Made by a program: the position numbers and the translations under genes
The notes under the pieces: model-generated
Databases searched by the model: none
Told to the model about the DNA's origin: nothing
The model's input: only the letters and a program-made list of their open reading frames with translations
Shown: piece by piece, positions 53,850 through 64,000 of the stretch
How positions within the stretch are numbered: position 1 is the stretch's first letter
Layout of the letters: each line of letters starts with the position of its first letter
From: Alviniconcha marisindica
Lineage: Eukaryota; Mollusca; Gastropoda; Provannidae
DNA length: 64,000 nt
NCBI GenBank assembly: GCA_018857735.1
Contig: JABMCL010003121.1
Span: 1 to 64,000 of the forward strand
Reading direction: 5' to 3'

Positions 53850-54560
53850 AGGGGTCGTCATGGGGTGTCCGTAGATCGGTATGTTATCAAATGAGGGTTA
53901 CACAGCCAGTGACCCTTTCCCTAGGTCAGTATGTTATCAAATGAGGGTTACACAGTCAGCGTCCCTTTCCCTAGCTCAGTATGTTATAAGGTTACACAGT
54001 CGATGACCATTTTCCGTAGGTCAGTATGTTATCAAATGAGGGTTACACAGTCAGTGACCTTTCCCTATGTCAGTATGTTATCAAATGAGGGTTACACAGT
54101 TAGTGACCCTTTCCCTAGGTCGGTATGTTATCAAATGAGGGTTACACAGTCAGTGACCCTTTTCCCTAGGTTGGTATGTTATAAAATAAGGGTTACACAG
54201 TCAGTGACCCTTTTCCCTAGTCGGTATGTTATGAAATAAGGGTTACACAGTCAGTGACCCTTTTACCTAGTCGGTATGTTATGAAATAAGGGTTACACAG
54301 TCAGTGACCCTTTTCCCTAGTCGGTATGTTATAAAATAAGGGTTACACAGTCAGTGACCCTTTTCCCTAGTCGGTATGTTATAAAATAAGGGTTACACAG
54401 TCAGTGACCCTTTTCCCTAGTCGGTATGTTATAAAATAAGGGTTACACAGTCAGTGACCCTTTTCCCTAGTCGGTATGTTATAAAATAAGGGTTACACAG
54501 TCAGTGACCCTTTTCCCTAGTCGGTATGTTATAAAATGAGGGTTACACAGTCGGTGACCC
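53850..54560. repeat. ~51 bp minisatellite next to the exon 15 donor
   Basis: About 13 copies of cggtatgttataaaataagg / gttacacagtcagtgaccct / tttccctagt. It starts within 50 bases of the donor but does not include exon bases. The right copies are almost identical. Confidence 0.95.
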
Positions 54561-54639
54561 TTGTATGATGAGGGAAACAAACACTATGAACCCAATTCAC
54601 CTGTGGTAAAGTTCTGTCACTTGGCACGCAGGAAGCATG

Positions 54640-54648
54640 GATACAACA

Positions 54649-54690
<42 letters not shown>

Positions 54691-54897
54691 CACAGAGACG
54701 GACAGAATAATGCTCAATCATGTGCACATGCATGAACACTCACACATGCACGCACACATGCACACACAGTCACACACACACACATAACACAGATAACACA
54801 GGTAACATGCACACACACACACACACACAGTATGAGACTGACTGAGATACAACTTGCAGTACAGACACGCGCGCACACACACCCACACACTCACACC

Positions 54898-54964
<67 letters not shown>

Positions 54965-54969
54965 CCTCA

Positions 54970-55009
<40 letters not shown>

Positions 55010-55035
55010 ACACACACGTCCTCACACACACAAGC
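54640..55035. repeat. (CA)n microsatellite cluster
   Basis: Interrupted (CA)n tracts at 54,645-54,690, 54,770-54,830 and 54,870-55,035. Confidence 0.97.
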
Positions 55036-55094
55036 ACAGTAGGACATTGTGTTGATGGCAGAGTGTTCTCATGCCGGTTTCTGTTGCTGGAAAG

Positions 55095-55313
55095 GTTCGG
55101 CGGGTGCCGGACACTCTCAACCTGCACCAGGCCAAGTTCGTCAAGGGGGCGCGCATCCTCTGGGAGCTGGCCATTGCCTTCTCGCCACGCTTGAGTGAGG
55201 CTGCGGAGAAGCGTATCGATGAGGAGGAGCGGAGAGGGGAGTTTGCTGTGCGTGGAGGTCGCATGTACACCGAGATCATCCGTATCTGGGACATCGTCTT
55301 TCATGCAAAAGAG
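55095..55313 (+). CDS. TRANK1: TRANK1-like exon 16
   Basis: Acceptor gttgctggaaag (a weak pyrimidine tract), donor aaagag/gtgaga; 73 codons, phase 0. Encodes VRRVPDTLNLHQAKFVKGAR, ILWELAIAFSPRLSEAAEKR and RMYTEIIRIWDIVFHAKE. The GAR-LWELAI-FSPR and YTEIIRIWDIV motifs are diagnostic of TRANK1. Confidence 0.93.
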
Positions 55314-55590
55314 GTGAGAGCAGTGTACGTTCAGTGGGATGAAGTGAGAGCAGTGTGTTTGTAGGTGTGTTCAGTGGGATGAAGTGAGAGCAGTGTGTTT
55401 GTAGGTGTGTTCAGTGCCGGTGGGATGAAGTGAGAGCAGTGTGTTTGTAGGTGTGTTCAGTGGGATGAAGTGAGAGCAGTGTGTTTGTAGGTGTGTTCTG
55501 TGGGATGAAGTGAGAGCAGTGTGTTTGTAGGTGTGTTCAGTGGGATGAAGTGAGAGCAGTGTGTTTGTAGGTGTGTTCAGTGGGATGATG
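55305..55590. repeat. 41-50 bp donor-junction-like array, intron 16
   Basis: About seven copies of gatgaagtgagagcagtgtg / tttgtaggtgtgttcagtgg. The exon 16 donor reads aagag/gtgagagcagtgt, so the unit repeats the first 13 intron bases with a GA-rich lead that mimics the exon end. Confidence 0.8.
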
Positions 55591-55740
55591 TAAGTGTTTT
55601 GGCCAGACTGTTTGATGTCAGCCTTCTTCAGTTCCCGCTGTAGTCTAACATTCTCTCGGTTCCAAACAAAACAAGATCTGACAACTGCCTGGTCACAGAC
55701 CACAGTGTGCTACAGTTTGCTTCCCTGGATAAGCTGTTAA
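55591..55740 (+). other. Intron 16, short unique part
   Basis: Nothing recognisable. Confidence 0.5.
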
Positions 55741-57091
55741 TCTCACCTTCCCATAAACAGACCCAAGACATCCATGCTTAACCTGTAGCCACTTTCTGTT
55801 TGACAGCTTCACCCAGCATAAACAGAACTAAGACACCCATACTTAATCTGTCACCACATTCTCTCTGGCAGCTTTGGCTAGCCATAAATCAACATAGAAG
55901 ATGTCTGTTTTAATCTGTCACTATGGCAGCAATGGCTAGCCATACACTGATCCAAGATATCCAGGTTTAGTATGTCACTGCTTTCTTTCTGGCAGCTTAA
56001 GCTAGCCATAATCCAAGATGTCCACAGCTAATCTGTCACCACTTGCTCTCTGGCAGATTAACCTAATTTGTCAGTGTCACCACGGTCTGTACAGCAGCTC
56101 TGGCTGGCCATAAATTGACCCAAGACATCCACAATTAACCTGTCACAACTGTCTGTCCAGCAGCTTCAGTCAGCCACAAACTGGCCCAAAAGATGTGTCT
56201 TAATCAGTCACCTCTCTCTCTCCAAGCTGCTACAAGCAGCCATTAATTGACCTGAAAGATGTCAGTCTTAATCAGTCACCTGTTTGGGTTTAAAGTACCT
56301 ACTAGGTAATGAACTAACCAGCCAGTCACTGATCTGAAAGATGTCAGTCTTAATCAGTCACCTCTTTTGTTGTGGGCAGCTTTGGCCATCCGTAAATTGA
56401 CCTATAAAGATATCAGTCTTAATCAGTCACCTCTTTCATTCTGGGCAGCTTTGGCCAGCCATAAATTGACCTGTAAAGTCATCAGTCTTAATCAGTCACC
56501 ACTTTTTTTCCAAGCAGCTTCAGCCAGCCATAAATTGACCTAAAAAATGTCAGTCTTGTCACCTCTTTGGGCTCAAAGGTCAGTCTTAATCAGTCACCTC
56601 TTTGGGCGCAAAGCACCAACTAACTGGCCAGTAATAAATTGGTCTTAAAGACATCAGTCTTAATCAGTCACCACTTTTTTTCCAAGTAGTTTCAGCCAGC
56701 CATAAATTGACCAGAAAGATGTCAGTCTTAATCAGTCACCTCTTTCTCTCTGGGCAGCTCTGGCCGGCCATAAATTGACCCAAAAGATGTCAGTTTTAAT
56801 CATTGATCTTCTCTCTGGGCAGCTTCGGCCAGCCATAAATTGACCCCAAAGACGTCAGTTTTAATACTTTCTCTCTTTCTCTCTGGGCAGCTTCGGCCAG
56901 CCATAAATTGACCCAAAAGATGTCAGTTTTAATCATTGATCTTCTCTCTGGGCAGCTTCGGCCAGCCATAAATTGACCCCAAAGACATCAGTTTTAATAC
57001 TTTCTCTCTTTCTCTCTGGGCAGCTCTAGCCAGCCATAAATTGACCCAAAAGACATCTATTTTAATCAGTCCCCTCCTTCTCTCCGAGCAG
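55741..57091. repeat. ~60-75 bp acceptor-junction array, intron 16
   Basis: About 18 copies of tctctctgggcagcttcggc / cagccataaattgacccaaa / agatgtcagttttaatcagt. The exon 17 boundary reads tctccgagcag/ctccggccggccatcca, so the unit spans the acceptor and about 15 exon bases (cttcggccagccat). Left copies (55,745-56,300) are strongly diverged, right copies nearly identical. Confidence 0.93.
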
Positions 57092-57379
57092 CTCCGGCCG
57101 GCCATCCAGCGAATCATTCAGTCCCACGAGCGCGGGGAGCACTGCCTGGTGCGCAAGGAGCTGAAGGGAGTGAAGAGCCAGCAGTTCGAGGGGGGCCTCA
57201 ACAAGCGCTACCCCATGCTGTACTCCGAGGTGGAGATGAGCGAGGACGTGCGCCTGGCCCTGCAGAAGGAGGAGGAGGCCAAGATGCGGCTCTACCCGCC
57301 GGCCAGCGCCAACGAGATGGAGTTCCACATCCTCAAGTTCTACTGCTTCTCCTCGGCCCTGGTCTACAACGTCCTCAAG
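57092..57379 (+). CDS. TRANK1: TRANK1-like exon 17
   Basis: Acceptor ctccgagcag, donor ctcaag/gtgggg; 96 codons, phase 0. Encodes LRPAIQRIIQSHERGEHCLV, RKELKGVKSQQFEGGLNKRY, EEEAKMRLYPPASANEMEFH and ILKFYCFSSALVYNVLK. The RKELKG, PPAS..E..I.KF and FS elements match the region just before the TRANK1 P-loop. Confidence 0.94.
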
Positions 57380-57870
57380 GTGGGGAGCTGGAGCCTTTGT
57401 GCACCTGATGCAGGCGGCTTTTGGGTTTGAACTTAATTTTGTCAAATGCGTGGTGGACCATTTCACAGGGAAAATGGTTTAACAGCTGCTTTTTGGTCAC
57501 CAAGGTGAGTGTGGGAGTCTTTTTTGTACTGCTAGCCACTTTGGGGGGGTAACCAAGGTAGCTGGGCCATGACGCAGCCACTTTGGGGGGGGTAACCAAG
57601 GTGAGTGCTGAAGTCTTCATGTACTGCTAACCACTTTTTGGGGTAACCAAATTGAGTGCTGAATCTTAGTGTACTGCTAGCCACTTTTGGGGGGTAACCA
57701 AGGTGAGTGCTGAAGTCTTTTTTTGTACTGCTTGCCACTTTCAGGGGTAACCATAGGTGAGTGCTGAAGTCTGTGTACTGCTAGCCACTTTTTTTGGTAA
57801 CCAAATTGAGCGCTGGAGTCTTTTTGTACTGCTAGCCACTTTTCTTGGTAACCAAGGTGAGGGCTGGTCT
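57380..57870. repeat. ~55-60 bp donor-junction array, intron 17
   Basis: About eight copies of ggtaaccaaggtgagtgctg / aagtctttttgtactgctag / ccactttttggg. The exon 17 end ctcaag/gtggggagctggagcc resembles ccaag/gtgagtgctgaagtc. Most copies hold a full-consensus AAG/GTGAGT donor, stronger than the authentic one. Confidence 0.85.
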
Positions 57871-58310
57871 TTGTGTATTGCTAGACACTTTTTCAAATCT
57901 GTATAAGCACTTGGACATGTTGTTATTTGCCATCTTGCATGGCTTTGTGTTTGTGTTTTAGCTCATGCCCTGTTTTGTTGTTAACAACCTTCCCTTTTCC
58001 AGCCTTTAGTGCTCTTGTTTTGCTTTATTATTATTAATAATAATAACATTAATAATAACAATTTTAACAGGGGTAATATTGGAGGGACTAACTCTTCACA
58101 AATTTCTGTTTGAAGTTTGTGTATACATATATGTTTTTTTTAATATTTGCGTAGGGACTGGTTTTGTGGATCGACTTGAGAACAAAAATTGAAATGTGAA
58201 TTTGCTTATGACAGACTTTGATTGTCCTGAGGTGACCCTGTGCGGCTGACAGAACGTTAAAATCCAATTACTTACTGACTGACTAACTAACTAACTTCCG
58301 TTTTCCGCAG
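57871..58310 (+). other. Intron 17, 3' part
   Basis: AT-rich unique sequence with a short (taa)n. A retroposon-tail copy at 58,224-58,285 (gtgaccctgtgcggctgaca / gaacgttaaaatcc) lies just before the acceptor ttttccgcag. Confidence 0.7.
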
Positions 58311-58545
58311 AACCTGGAGATGAAGATTGACTTCCCGTTCCGTGTGACGGACCGCGAGCATGCGGTGATCAACCTGCAGTCCTACGCCCCCATTCTGCTG
58401 CTGGGGCGCAGCGGCACGGGCAAGACGACGTGCTGCCTCTACCGCCTCTGGTCCCGCTTCCTCACTTACTGGACCAAGGCCCGGGAGATGGACTACGCTG
58501 CCTGGCTGCCCAGGATCGTCCACTACGCCATTGAGGATGATGAAG
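58311..58545 (+). CDS. TRANK1: TRANK1-like exon 18 (P-loop, Walker A)
   Basis: Acceptor ttttccgcag, donor gaag/gtgagg. Encodes NLEMKIDFPFRVTDREHAVI, then the Walker A box in LLLGRSGTGKTTCCLYRLW (GRSGTGKT at 58,404-58,427, residues 32-39 of the exon), and MDYAAWLPRIVHYAIEDDE. The P-loop Lys and Thr bind the ATP phosphates in SF1/UvrD-type helicases. In this family the ATPase is predicted, not proven, to be active. One base carried. Confidence 0.96.
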
Positions 58546-59960
58546 GTGAGGACTCTGTGTGTGGGGAGTGGGGGGTTGGAGGTATAAACTGCCCAGGATC
58601 GTCCACTACGCCATTGAGGATGATGAAGGTGAGGACTCTGTGTGTGGGGAGTGGGGGGTTGGAGGTATAAACTGCCCAGGATCGTCCACTACGTCCCCTG
58701 AGGATGATGAGGGTGAGGACTCTGTGTGTGGGGAGTGGGGGGTTGGAGGTATAAACTGCCCAGGATCGTCCACTACGTCACTGAGGATGATGAGGGTGAG
58801 GACTCTGTGTGTGTGTGTGGGGGGTTGGAGGTATAAACTGCCCAGGATCGTCCACTACGCCACTGAGGATGATGAAGGTGAGGACTCTGTGTGTGGGGAG
58901 TGGGGGGTTGGAGGTATAAACTGCCTGCCCAGGATCATCCACTACCCATTGAGGATGATGAAGGTGAGGACTCTGTGTGTGGGGAGTGGGGGGTTGGAGG
59001 TATAAACTGCCTGCCCAGGATCATCCACTACGTCACTGAGGATGATGAAGGTGAGGACTCTGTGTGTGGGGAGTGGGGGGTTGGAGGTATAAACTGCCCA
59101 GGATCGTCCACTACGTCACTGAGGATGATGAAGGTGAGGACTCTGTGTGTGGGGAGTGGGGGGTTGGAGGTATAAACTGCCCAGGATCGTCCACTACGCC
59201 ACTGAGGATGATGAAGGTGAGGACTCTGTGTGTGTGGGAGTGGGGGGTTGGAGGTATAAACTGCCTGCCCAGGATCGTCCACTACGCCATTGAGGATGAT
59301 GAAGGTGAGGACTCTGTGTGTGGGGAGTGGGGGGTTGGAGGTATAAACTGCCCAGGATCGTCCACTACGCACTGAGGATGATGAAGGTGAGGACTCTGTG
59401 TGTGGGGAGTGGGGGGTTGGAGGTATAAACTGCCCAGGATCGTCCACTACGCACTGAGGATGATGAAGGTGAGGACTCTGTGTGTGGGGAGTGGGGGGTT
59501 GGAGGTATAAACTGCTGCCCAGGATCAGTCCACTACGCCATTGAGGATGATGAAGGTGAGGACTCTGTGTGTGGGAGTGGGGGGTTGGAGGTATAAACTG
59601 CCCAGGATCATCCACTACGTCACTGAGGATGATGAGGTGAGGACTCTGTGTGTGGGTGGTGGGGGTTGGAGGTATAAACTGCCAGGATCGTCCACTACGT
59701 CACTGGGATATGAAGGTAGGACTCTGTGGAGTGGGGTTGGAGGTATAAATGCCAGGATCTCATACGTCATGAGTGAGATGTGGTGGTCTGTGTGGGGGAT
59801 GGGGGGGTGGGGTATAATGCCAGATGTCCACTCGTCATTGAGATATAGGTGAGGACTCTGTGTTGTTGGGTGGAGGGTTATGCAGGTATAACTGCCTCAG
59901 GATCGTCCACTACCATGAGATGATGGGTGAGGATCTGGTGTGGGAGTGTGGGTTTGGAGG
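58505..59960. repeat. 83 bp donor-junction array, intron 18
   Basis: About 16 copies of ctgcccaggatcgtccacta / cgccattgaggatgatgaag / gtgaggactctgtgtgtggg / gagtggggggttggaggtat / aaa. Each contains ~40 bases of the exon 18 end and its donor. Copies from 59,640 on lose bases progressively, which looks like deletion-type consensus error or an old array edge. Confidence 0.96.
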
Positions 59961-60059
59961 TACAACTGCCAAGTCATAGTCATTGGTATATGAGCTGTGT
60001 AGGGGTGGAAACTGCCAGACTCCATCGATAGCGGTGCTGTGGGAACGTGGGTGGGGGGG

Positions 60060-60340
60060 TTACAGGATCATGCCAGATCTGTTGGTGTAGTGGGGTCATT
60101 TACATCACGTTATGCCAGACCATCCACTATGCCACTGAGGATGCTTAGGGTGAGGGAAGAACTGTGTGGTGGTGGTGGTGGTGGTGGTGGTGGGTTGAGG
60201 GGTGAAGTATATTACTGGTATACTGAGCTGTGTAGGCCAGGTAGAGTGAAAATGTACCAAGCTACCTAAGTGCTGAGAGCTTGCAGCAGGTTGCGCTGCT
60301 GGGAAGAAAGATGGGGTGGGCTGATGGGTACGGCACACAT
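60060..60340. other. Transition zone between the two arrays of intron 18
   Basis: Contains one decayed donor unit (60,118-60,150), a (ggt)n tract (60,164-60,192), and a ~105 bp segment (60,232-60,335: gaaaatgtaccaagctacct ... gaagaaagatggggtgggct) that recurs at 60,793-60,898. Confidence 0.75.
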
Positions 60341-61975
60341 GGTCATTTACATCACGTGGTCATTTACATCACGTTATGACCAGACCATCATACATAGTCA
60401 TTTACATCACGTTATGACCAGACCATCATACATAGTCATTTACATCAAGTTGTGGTCAGACCATCATATGTGGTCATTTACATCACGTTGTGACCAGACC
60501 ATCATACATGGTCATTTACATCACGTTATGACCAGACCATCATACGTGGTCATTTACATCACGTTATGACCAGACCATCATACGTGGTCATTTACATCAC
60601 GTTATGACCAGACCATCATACATGGTCATTTACATCACGTTATGACCAGACCATCATACATGGTCATTTACATCACGTTATGACCAGACCATCATACACA
60701 GTAATTTACATCAAGTTGTGGTCAGACCATCATACGTGGTCATTTACATCACGTTATGACCAGACCATCATACATAGTCATTTACATCAAGTTGTAGGCC
60801 AGGTTGAATGAAAATGTACCAAGCTACATAAGTGCGGAAAGCTTGCAGCAGGCTGCGCTGCTGAGAAGAAAGATGGGGTGGGCTGATGGGTAGGGCAGTT
60901 CAGGTTTGGTAAGTCTACACGGGGATAAGATGTATATATATATCATATGTTTACCTGATTTGGTAGTTTTGCATGCTGCAGAAAAGTTGTTTGCGTTTGT
61001 CAGGTTGTGAAAAAGTCATTTGTTACAAGTTGTGACCAGACCATCATACACGGTCATTTACATCAAGTTTTCATCAGATGATCACACATGGTCATTTACA
61101 TCAAGTTGTGACCAGACCATCATACAATAATCATGGTTATTTACATCAAGTTGTCATCAGACCACCACACATGGTCATTTACATCAGGTTGTGATCAGAC
61201 CATCATACATGGTCATTTATTTCAAGTTGTCATCGGACCACCACACATGGTCATTTACATCAAATTGTCATCAGACCATCATACATGGTCATTTACATCA
61301 ATTTGTGACCAGACCATCATACATGGTCATTTACATCAATTTGTGATCAGACCATCATTCATGGTCATTTACATCAATTTGTGACCAGACCATCATACAT
61401 GGTCATTTACATCAATTTGTGACCAGACCATCATACATGGTCATTTACATCAATTTGTGACCAGACCATCATACATGGTCATTTACATCAATTTGTGACC
61501 AGACCATCATTCATGGTCATTTACATCAAGTTGTGACCAGACCATCATTCATGGTCATTTACATCAAGCTTTCATCAGATGATCACACATGGTCATTCAC
61601 ATCAAGTTGTGATCAGACCATCATCCATGGTCATTTACATCAGGTTGTGATCAGACCATCATCCATGGTCATTTACATCAGGTTGTGATCAGACCATCAT
61701 ACATGGTCATTTACATCAGGTTGTGACCAGACCATCACACGTGGTCATTTACATCAAGATGTGATCAGACCATCATACATGGTCATTTACATCAAGATGT
61801 GACCAGACCATCACACGTGGTCATTTACATCAAGATGTGATCAGACCATCATACATGGTCATTTACATCAAGATGTCATCAGACGATCACACGTGGTCAT
61901 TGACATCAAGTTGTCATCAGACGATCACACGTGGTCATTTACATCAAGTTGCGATCACACCATCACACTGTCATG
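60340..61975. repeat. 38 bp minisatellite upstream of exon 19
   Basis: About 40 copies of tggtcatttacatcaagttg / tgaccagaccatcataca in two blocks: 60,340-60,790 (acgtta type) and 61,020-61,975 (aagttg/aatttg types). The blocks are separated by a second copy of the 105 bp segment and unique DNA. The last copy grades into the acceptor (catcacactgtcatgccttgcag), but exon bases are not repeated. Confidence 0.95.
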
Positions 61976-61983
61976 CCTTGCAG

Positions 61984-62267
61984 AAGAGGAAGAAGAAGAG
62001 GATCCAAACTCTGAATTGTTCGAGGACCTGCTTGACGACGACAGCAACGATGCGTACAAGGACAAAGGGGCTGCAGCAGCTTCCCTTGGCCGCCCGACGA
62101 AGGCAGCCAGGGCGACCAACAGCGAGGACCCAGCCCAGCCAATCAGCAGCTGGGAGGAGATGATGGCCAGGAAAGAGGAGGAGGAGGAAGAAGAGGAGGA
62201 AGAAGAGGAGGAGGAGTGTGGCTGGGCTTCAGAGATGCCCAGTGTGCAGTATGACCATCTGCATCAG
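61984..62267 (+). CDS. TRANK1: TRANK1-like exon 19 (acidic insert)
   Basis: Acceptor catgccttgcag, donor catcag/gtgcag. The carried G completes Glu. Encodes an acidic segment with DPNSELFEDLLDDDSND, a disordered Ala/Pro/Ser part with AQPISSWEEMMARKEE, a Glu run of about 15, and ends VQYDHLHQ. This is an insert in the helicase-like domain between Walker A and the next motif, as in other TRANK1 proteins. The Glu run is encoded by (gag/gaa)n. Confidence 0.92.
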
Positions 62268-62299
62268 GTGCAGTGTGCTCTTTATTCTCTCTCTCTCTG

Positions 62300-63301
62300 T
62301 ATATATATATGCTCTTAATGAAGTTAAGGTGGGGGGGGGGGGGGGGGTTGGATTGTTTTGCATTTTGTCCAGGTTGGTGTTTTCTGAACCACCCTATGTA
62401 ACCAAGTGTGGTTTATGGTGGTGTTCTCTGAACCACCCTTTGTAACCAAGTGTGGTTATGGTGGTGTTTTCTGAACCACCCTTTGTAACCAAGTGTGGTG
62501 TATGGTGGTGTTTTCTGAACCACCCTTTGTAACCAAGTGTGGTGTATGTTTTTATTTTATTTTTTTAAACCACCCTTTGTAACCAAGTGTGGTGTATGGT
62601 GGTGTGTCATCACAAACCCGAGTGTCTTGCGAAAAGATTAGTTTGCTGTCTTCAAGGTCAGAGTCACACTCAGGGCTTGCTGTTGATGATACTGACCGTT
62701 GATGATACTGACTGTTGATGATACTCACTGTTGATGATACTCACTGTTGATGATACTCACTGTTGATGATACTGACTGGCTCTGTGTTGATGGTACTGAC
62801 TGACACTGTGTTGATGATATTGACTGTTGATGATACTGACTGACTCTGTGTTGATGACTGACTGACACTGTGTTGATGATACTGACTGACACTGTGTTGG
62901 TGATACTGACTGACTCTGTGTTGATGATACTGAATGACACTATGTTAATGATACTGACTGACTCACTGTTGATGATACTGACTGACTCTGTGTTGATGAT
63001 ACTGACTGACACTGTGTTGATGATACTGACCGACTCACTGTTGATGATACTGACTGACTCAGTGTTGATGATACTGACTGACTGTTGGTGATGCTGACTG
63101 ACTGACTGTTGGTGATACTGACTGACTGTTGATGATGCTGACTGACTGACTGTTGGTGATACTGACTGACTCACTGTTGATGATACTGACTGACTGTTGA
63201 TAATGCTGACTGACTCACTGTTGGTGATACTGACTGACTCACTGTTGATGATACTTTCTCACTCTTGATACTGACTGTCTCACTATTGATCCCCTGCCCA
63301 G
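62300..63301 (+). other. Intron 19: two minisatellites and a poly(G) run
   Basis: A run of 17 G at 62,331-62,347. Five copies of a ~58 bp unit (aaccaccctttgtaaccaag / tgtggtgtatggtggtg) lie at 62,385-62,605. From 62,680 to 63,265, about 20 copies of a unit of 18-36 bp (tgttgatgatactgactgac / tctg). Neither includes exon bases. Confidence 0.9.
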
Positions 63302-63430
63302 CTGTTTGTGACCAAGAACCAAGTGCTGTGCAGTGAAGTTCAGAAAAACTTCCGTGAGTTGTGTCATGCTGATGTTGTCGCTGAGCATCACGTGGAGGTA
63401 GAGGAGGCTGCCATGCCACACAGACTGCAG
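63302..63430 (+). CDS. TRANK1: TRANK1-like exon 20
   Basis: Acceptor cccctgcccag, donor ctgcag/gtaaga (strong); 43 codons, phase 0. Encodes LFVTKNQVLCSEVQKNFREL, then AEHHVEVEEAAMPHRLQ. LFVTKN..LC.EVQ is the conserved SF1-type segment following the acidic insert in TRANK1. The gene continues beyond the window. Confidence 0.94.
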
Positions 63431-63454
63431 GTAAGATGATGGTAGTGGGGAGAA

Positions 63455-63456
63455 CC

Positions 63457-63541
<85 letters not shown>

Positions 63542-63765
63542 TTTGTGTGAGTGTGCCTGTGTGTGTGTGTGTGCGTGTGTGTGTGTGTGTGGTGTGGTGT
63601 GTGAGTGTGTGTGTGTATGTGTGTGTGTGTGTGTGTGTTGTGTGTGTGTGGTTGTTGTGTGTGTGTGTGGTGAGTTGTGTGTGTGAGTGCGTGTGGTGTG
63701 TGTGTGTGGTGTGGTTGTGTGTGTGTGTGTGTGTGGGGTGTGTGTGCGTGTGTGTGTGTGTGTGG

Positions 63766-63822
<57 letters not shown>

Positions 63823-63836
63823 GTGTGTGTGTGTGG

Positions 63837-63930
<94 letters not shown>
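63455..63930. repeat. (GT)n with a terminal (GA)n
   Basis: About 420 bp of interrupted (GT)n followed by a clean (GA)n of about 24 units (63,883-63,930), right after the exon 20 donor. Confidence 0.98.
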
Positions 63931-63933
<3 letters not shown>

Positions 63934-64000
63934 TCACTTTGAAATGCATCAGAGGCTTTTGGTGTTCAGCACATCCTTGTGGAGTTTCTCTGAAAGAGCC

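Larger units (their letters stand above)
23264..63430 (+). other. TRANK1: TRANK1-like gene (TPR and ankyrin repeat protein with UvrD-like helicase domain), 5' part
   Basis: Gene model from twenty coding exons (about 4.78 kb of coding sequence, nearly 1,600 codons). Recognition rests on the combined order TPR, ankyrin, a WELAI..IIRIWDIV linker, and a P-loop segment with LLLGRSGTGKTTCCLYRLW, followed by LFVTKNQVLCSEVQKNF. This is the signature of TRANK1 in animals, a very large cytoplasmic/nuclear protein of poorly known function. Only the start of the SF1-type ATPase is in the window. All junctions except exon 12/13 are in phase. Confidence 0.9.

Noticed and set aside
63436..63942. 168-codon + and 236-codon - frames at the right edge
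   Set aside because: (GT)n/(GA)n microsatellite read through.

Overview
The window is eukaryotic genomic DNA from a repeat-laden animal genome. It has GT-AG introns, a metazoan TRANK1-type gene, a tyrosine-recombinase retrotransposon, tRNA-derived SINEs and very many minisatellites. The element types (DIRS/Ngaro-like retroelement, a tRNA-Lys-headed SINE, a TIR element with a tandem-repeat core like the 'pearl' elements of bivalves) fit a marine invertebrate, probably a mollusc. The species cannot be read from the sequence.

Layout. (1) 1-2,430: the last two coding exons of an unrecognised + strand gene with a coiled-coil segment and an RGG/R-rich C-terminus, followed by an AATAAA signal. (2) 2,430-23,190: intergenic and almost wholly repeats. 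These are minisatellites, an octamer (ATTTGCAT) array near 4 kb, a decayed DIRS/Ngaro-type retrotransposon (10.57-13.52 kb), a short TIR element (14.4-14.7 kb) and a ~5 kb satellite of 37-38 bp units (15.5-20.56 kb). (3) 23,264-63,430: twenty coding exons on the + strand of one large gene homologous to TRANK1 (TPR and ankyrin repeat-containing protein 1). In order they encode TPR-like helices, ankyrin repeats, a second TPR block, more ankyrin repeats, an acidic linker, and the start of a UvrD/SF1-type helicase-like P-loop domain (Walker A at 58,404-58,427). The gene runs off the right edge. I built the exons by matching acceptor/donor pairs and reading phase; all junctions are in phase except exon 12 to exon 13.

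The most striking feature is how the introns are built. In at least ten of the 19 TRANK1 introns, and in the neighbouring gene, the tandem arrays are made of copies of the exon-intron junction itself: the last bases of the exon plus the donor, or the acceptor plus the first bases of the exon. Intron 7 is nothing but a 36 bp donor-junction array fused to a 46 bp acceptor-junction array. Intron 13 has a donor-side array of 84 bp (28 codons, still open and ankyrin-like) and an acceptor-side array of 57-60 bp. Intron 18 carries more than a dozen 83 bp copies of the end of the P-loop exon. The gene is therefore lined with dozens of decoy splice sites.

Quality. Parts of 43.9-47.9 kb and 59.6-60.1 kb look like poor consensus (homopolymer-biased or deletion-rich). 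The one phase break in the gene falls in the first of these.
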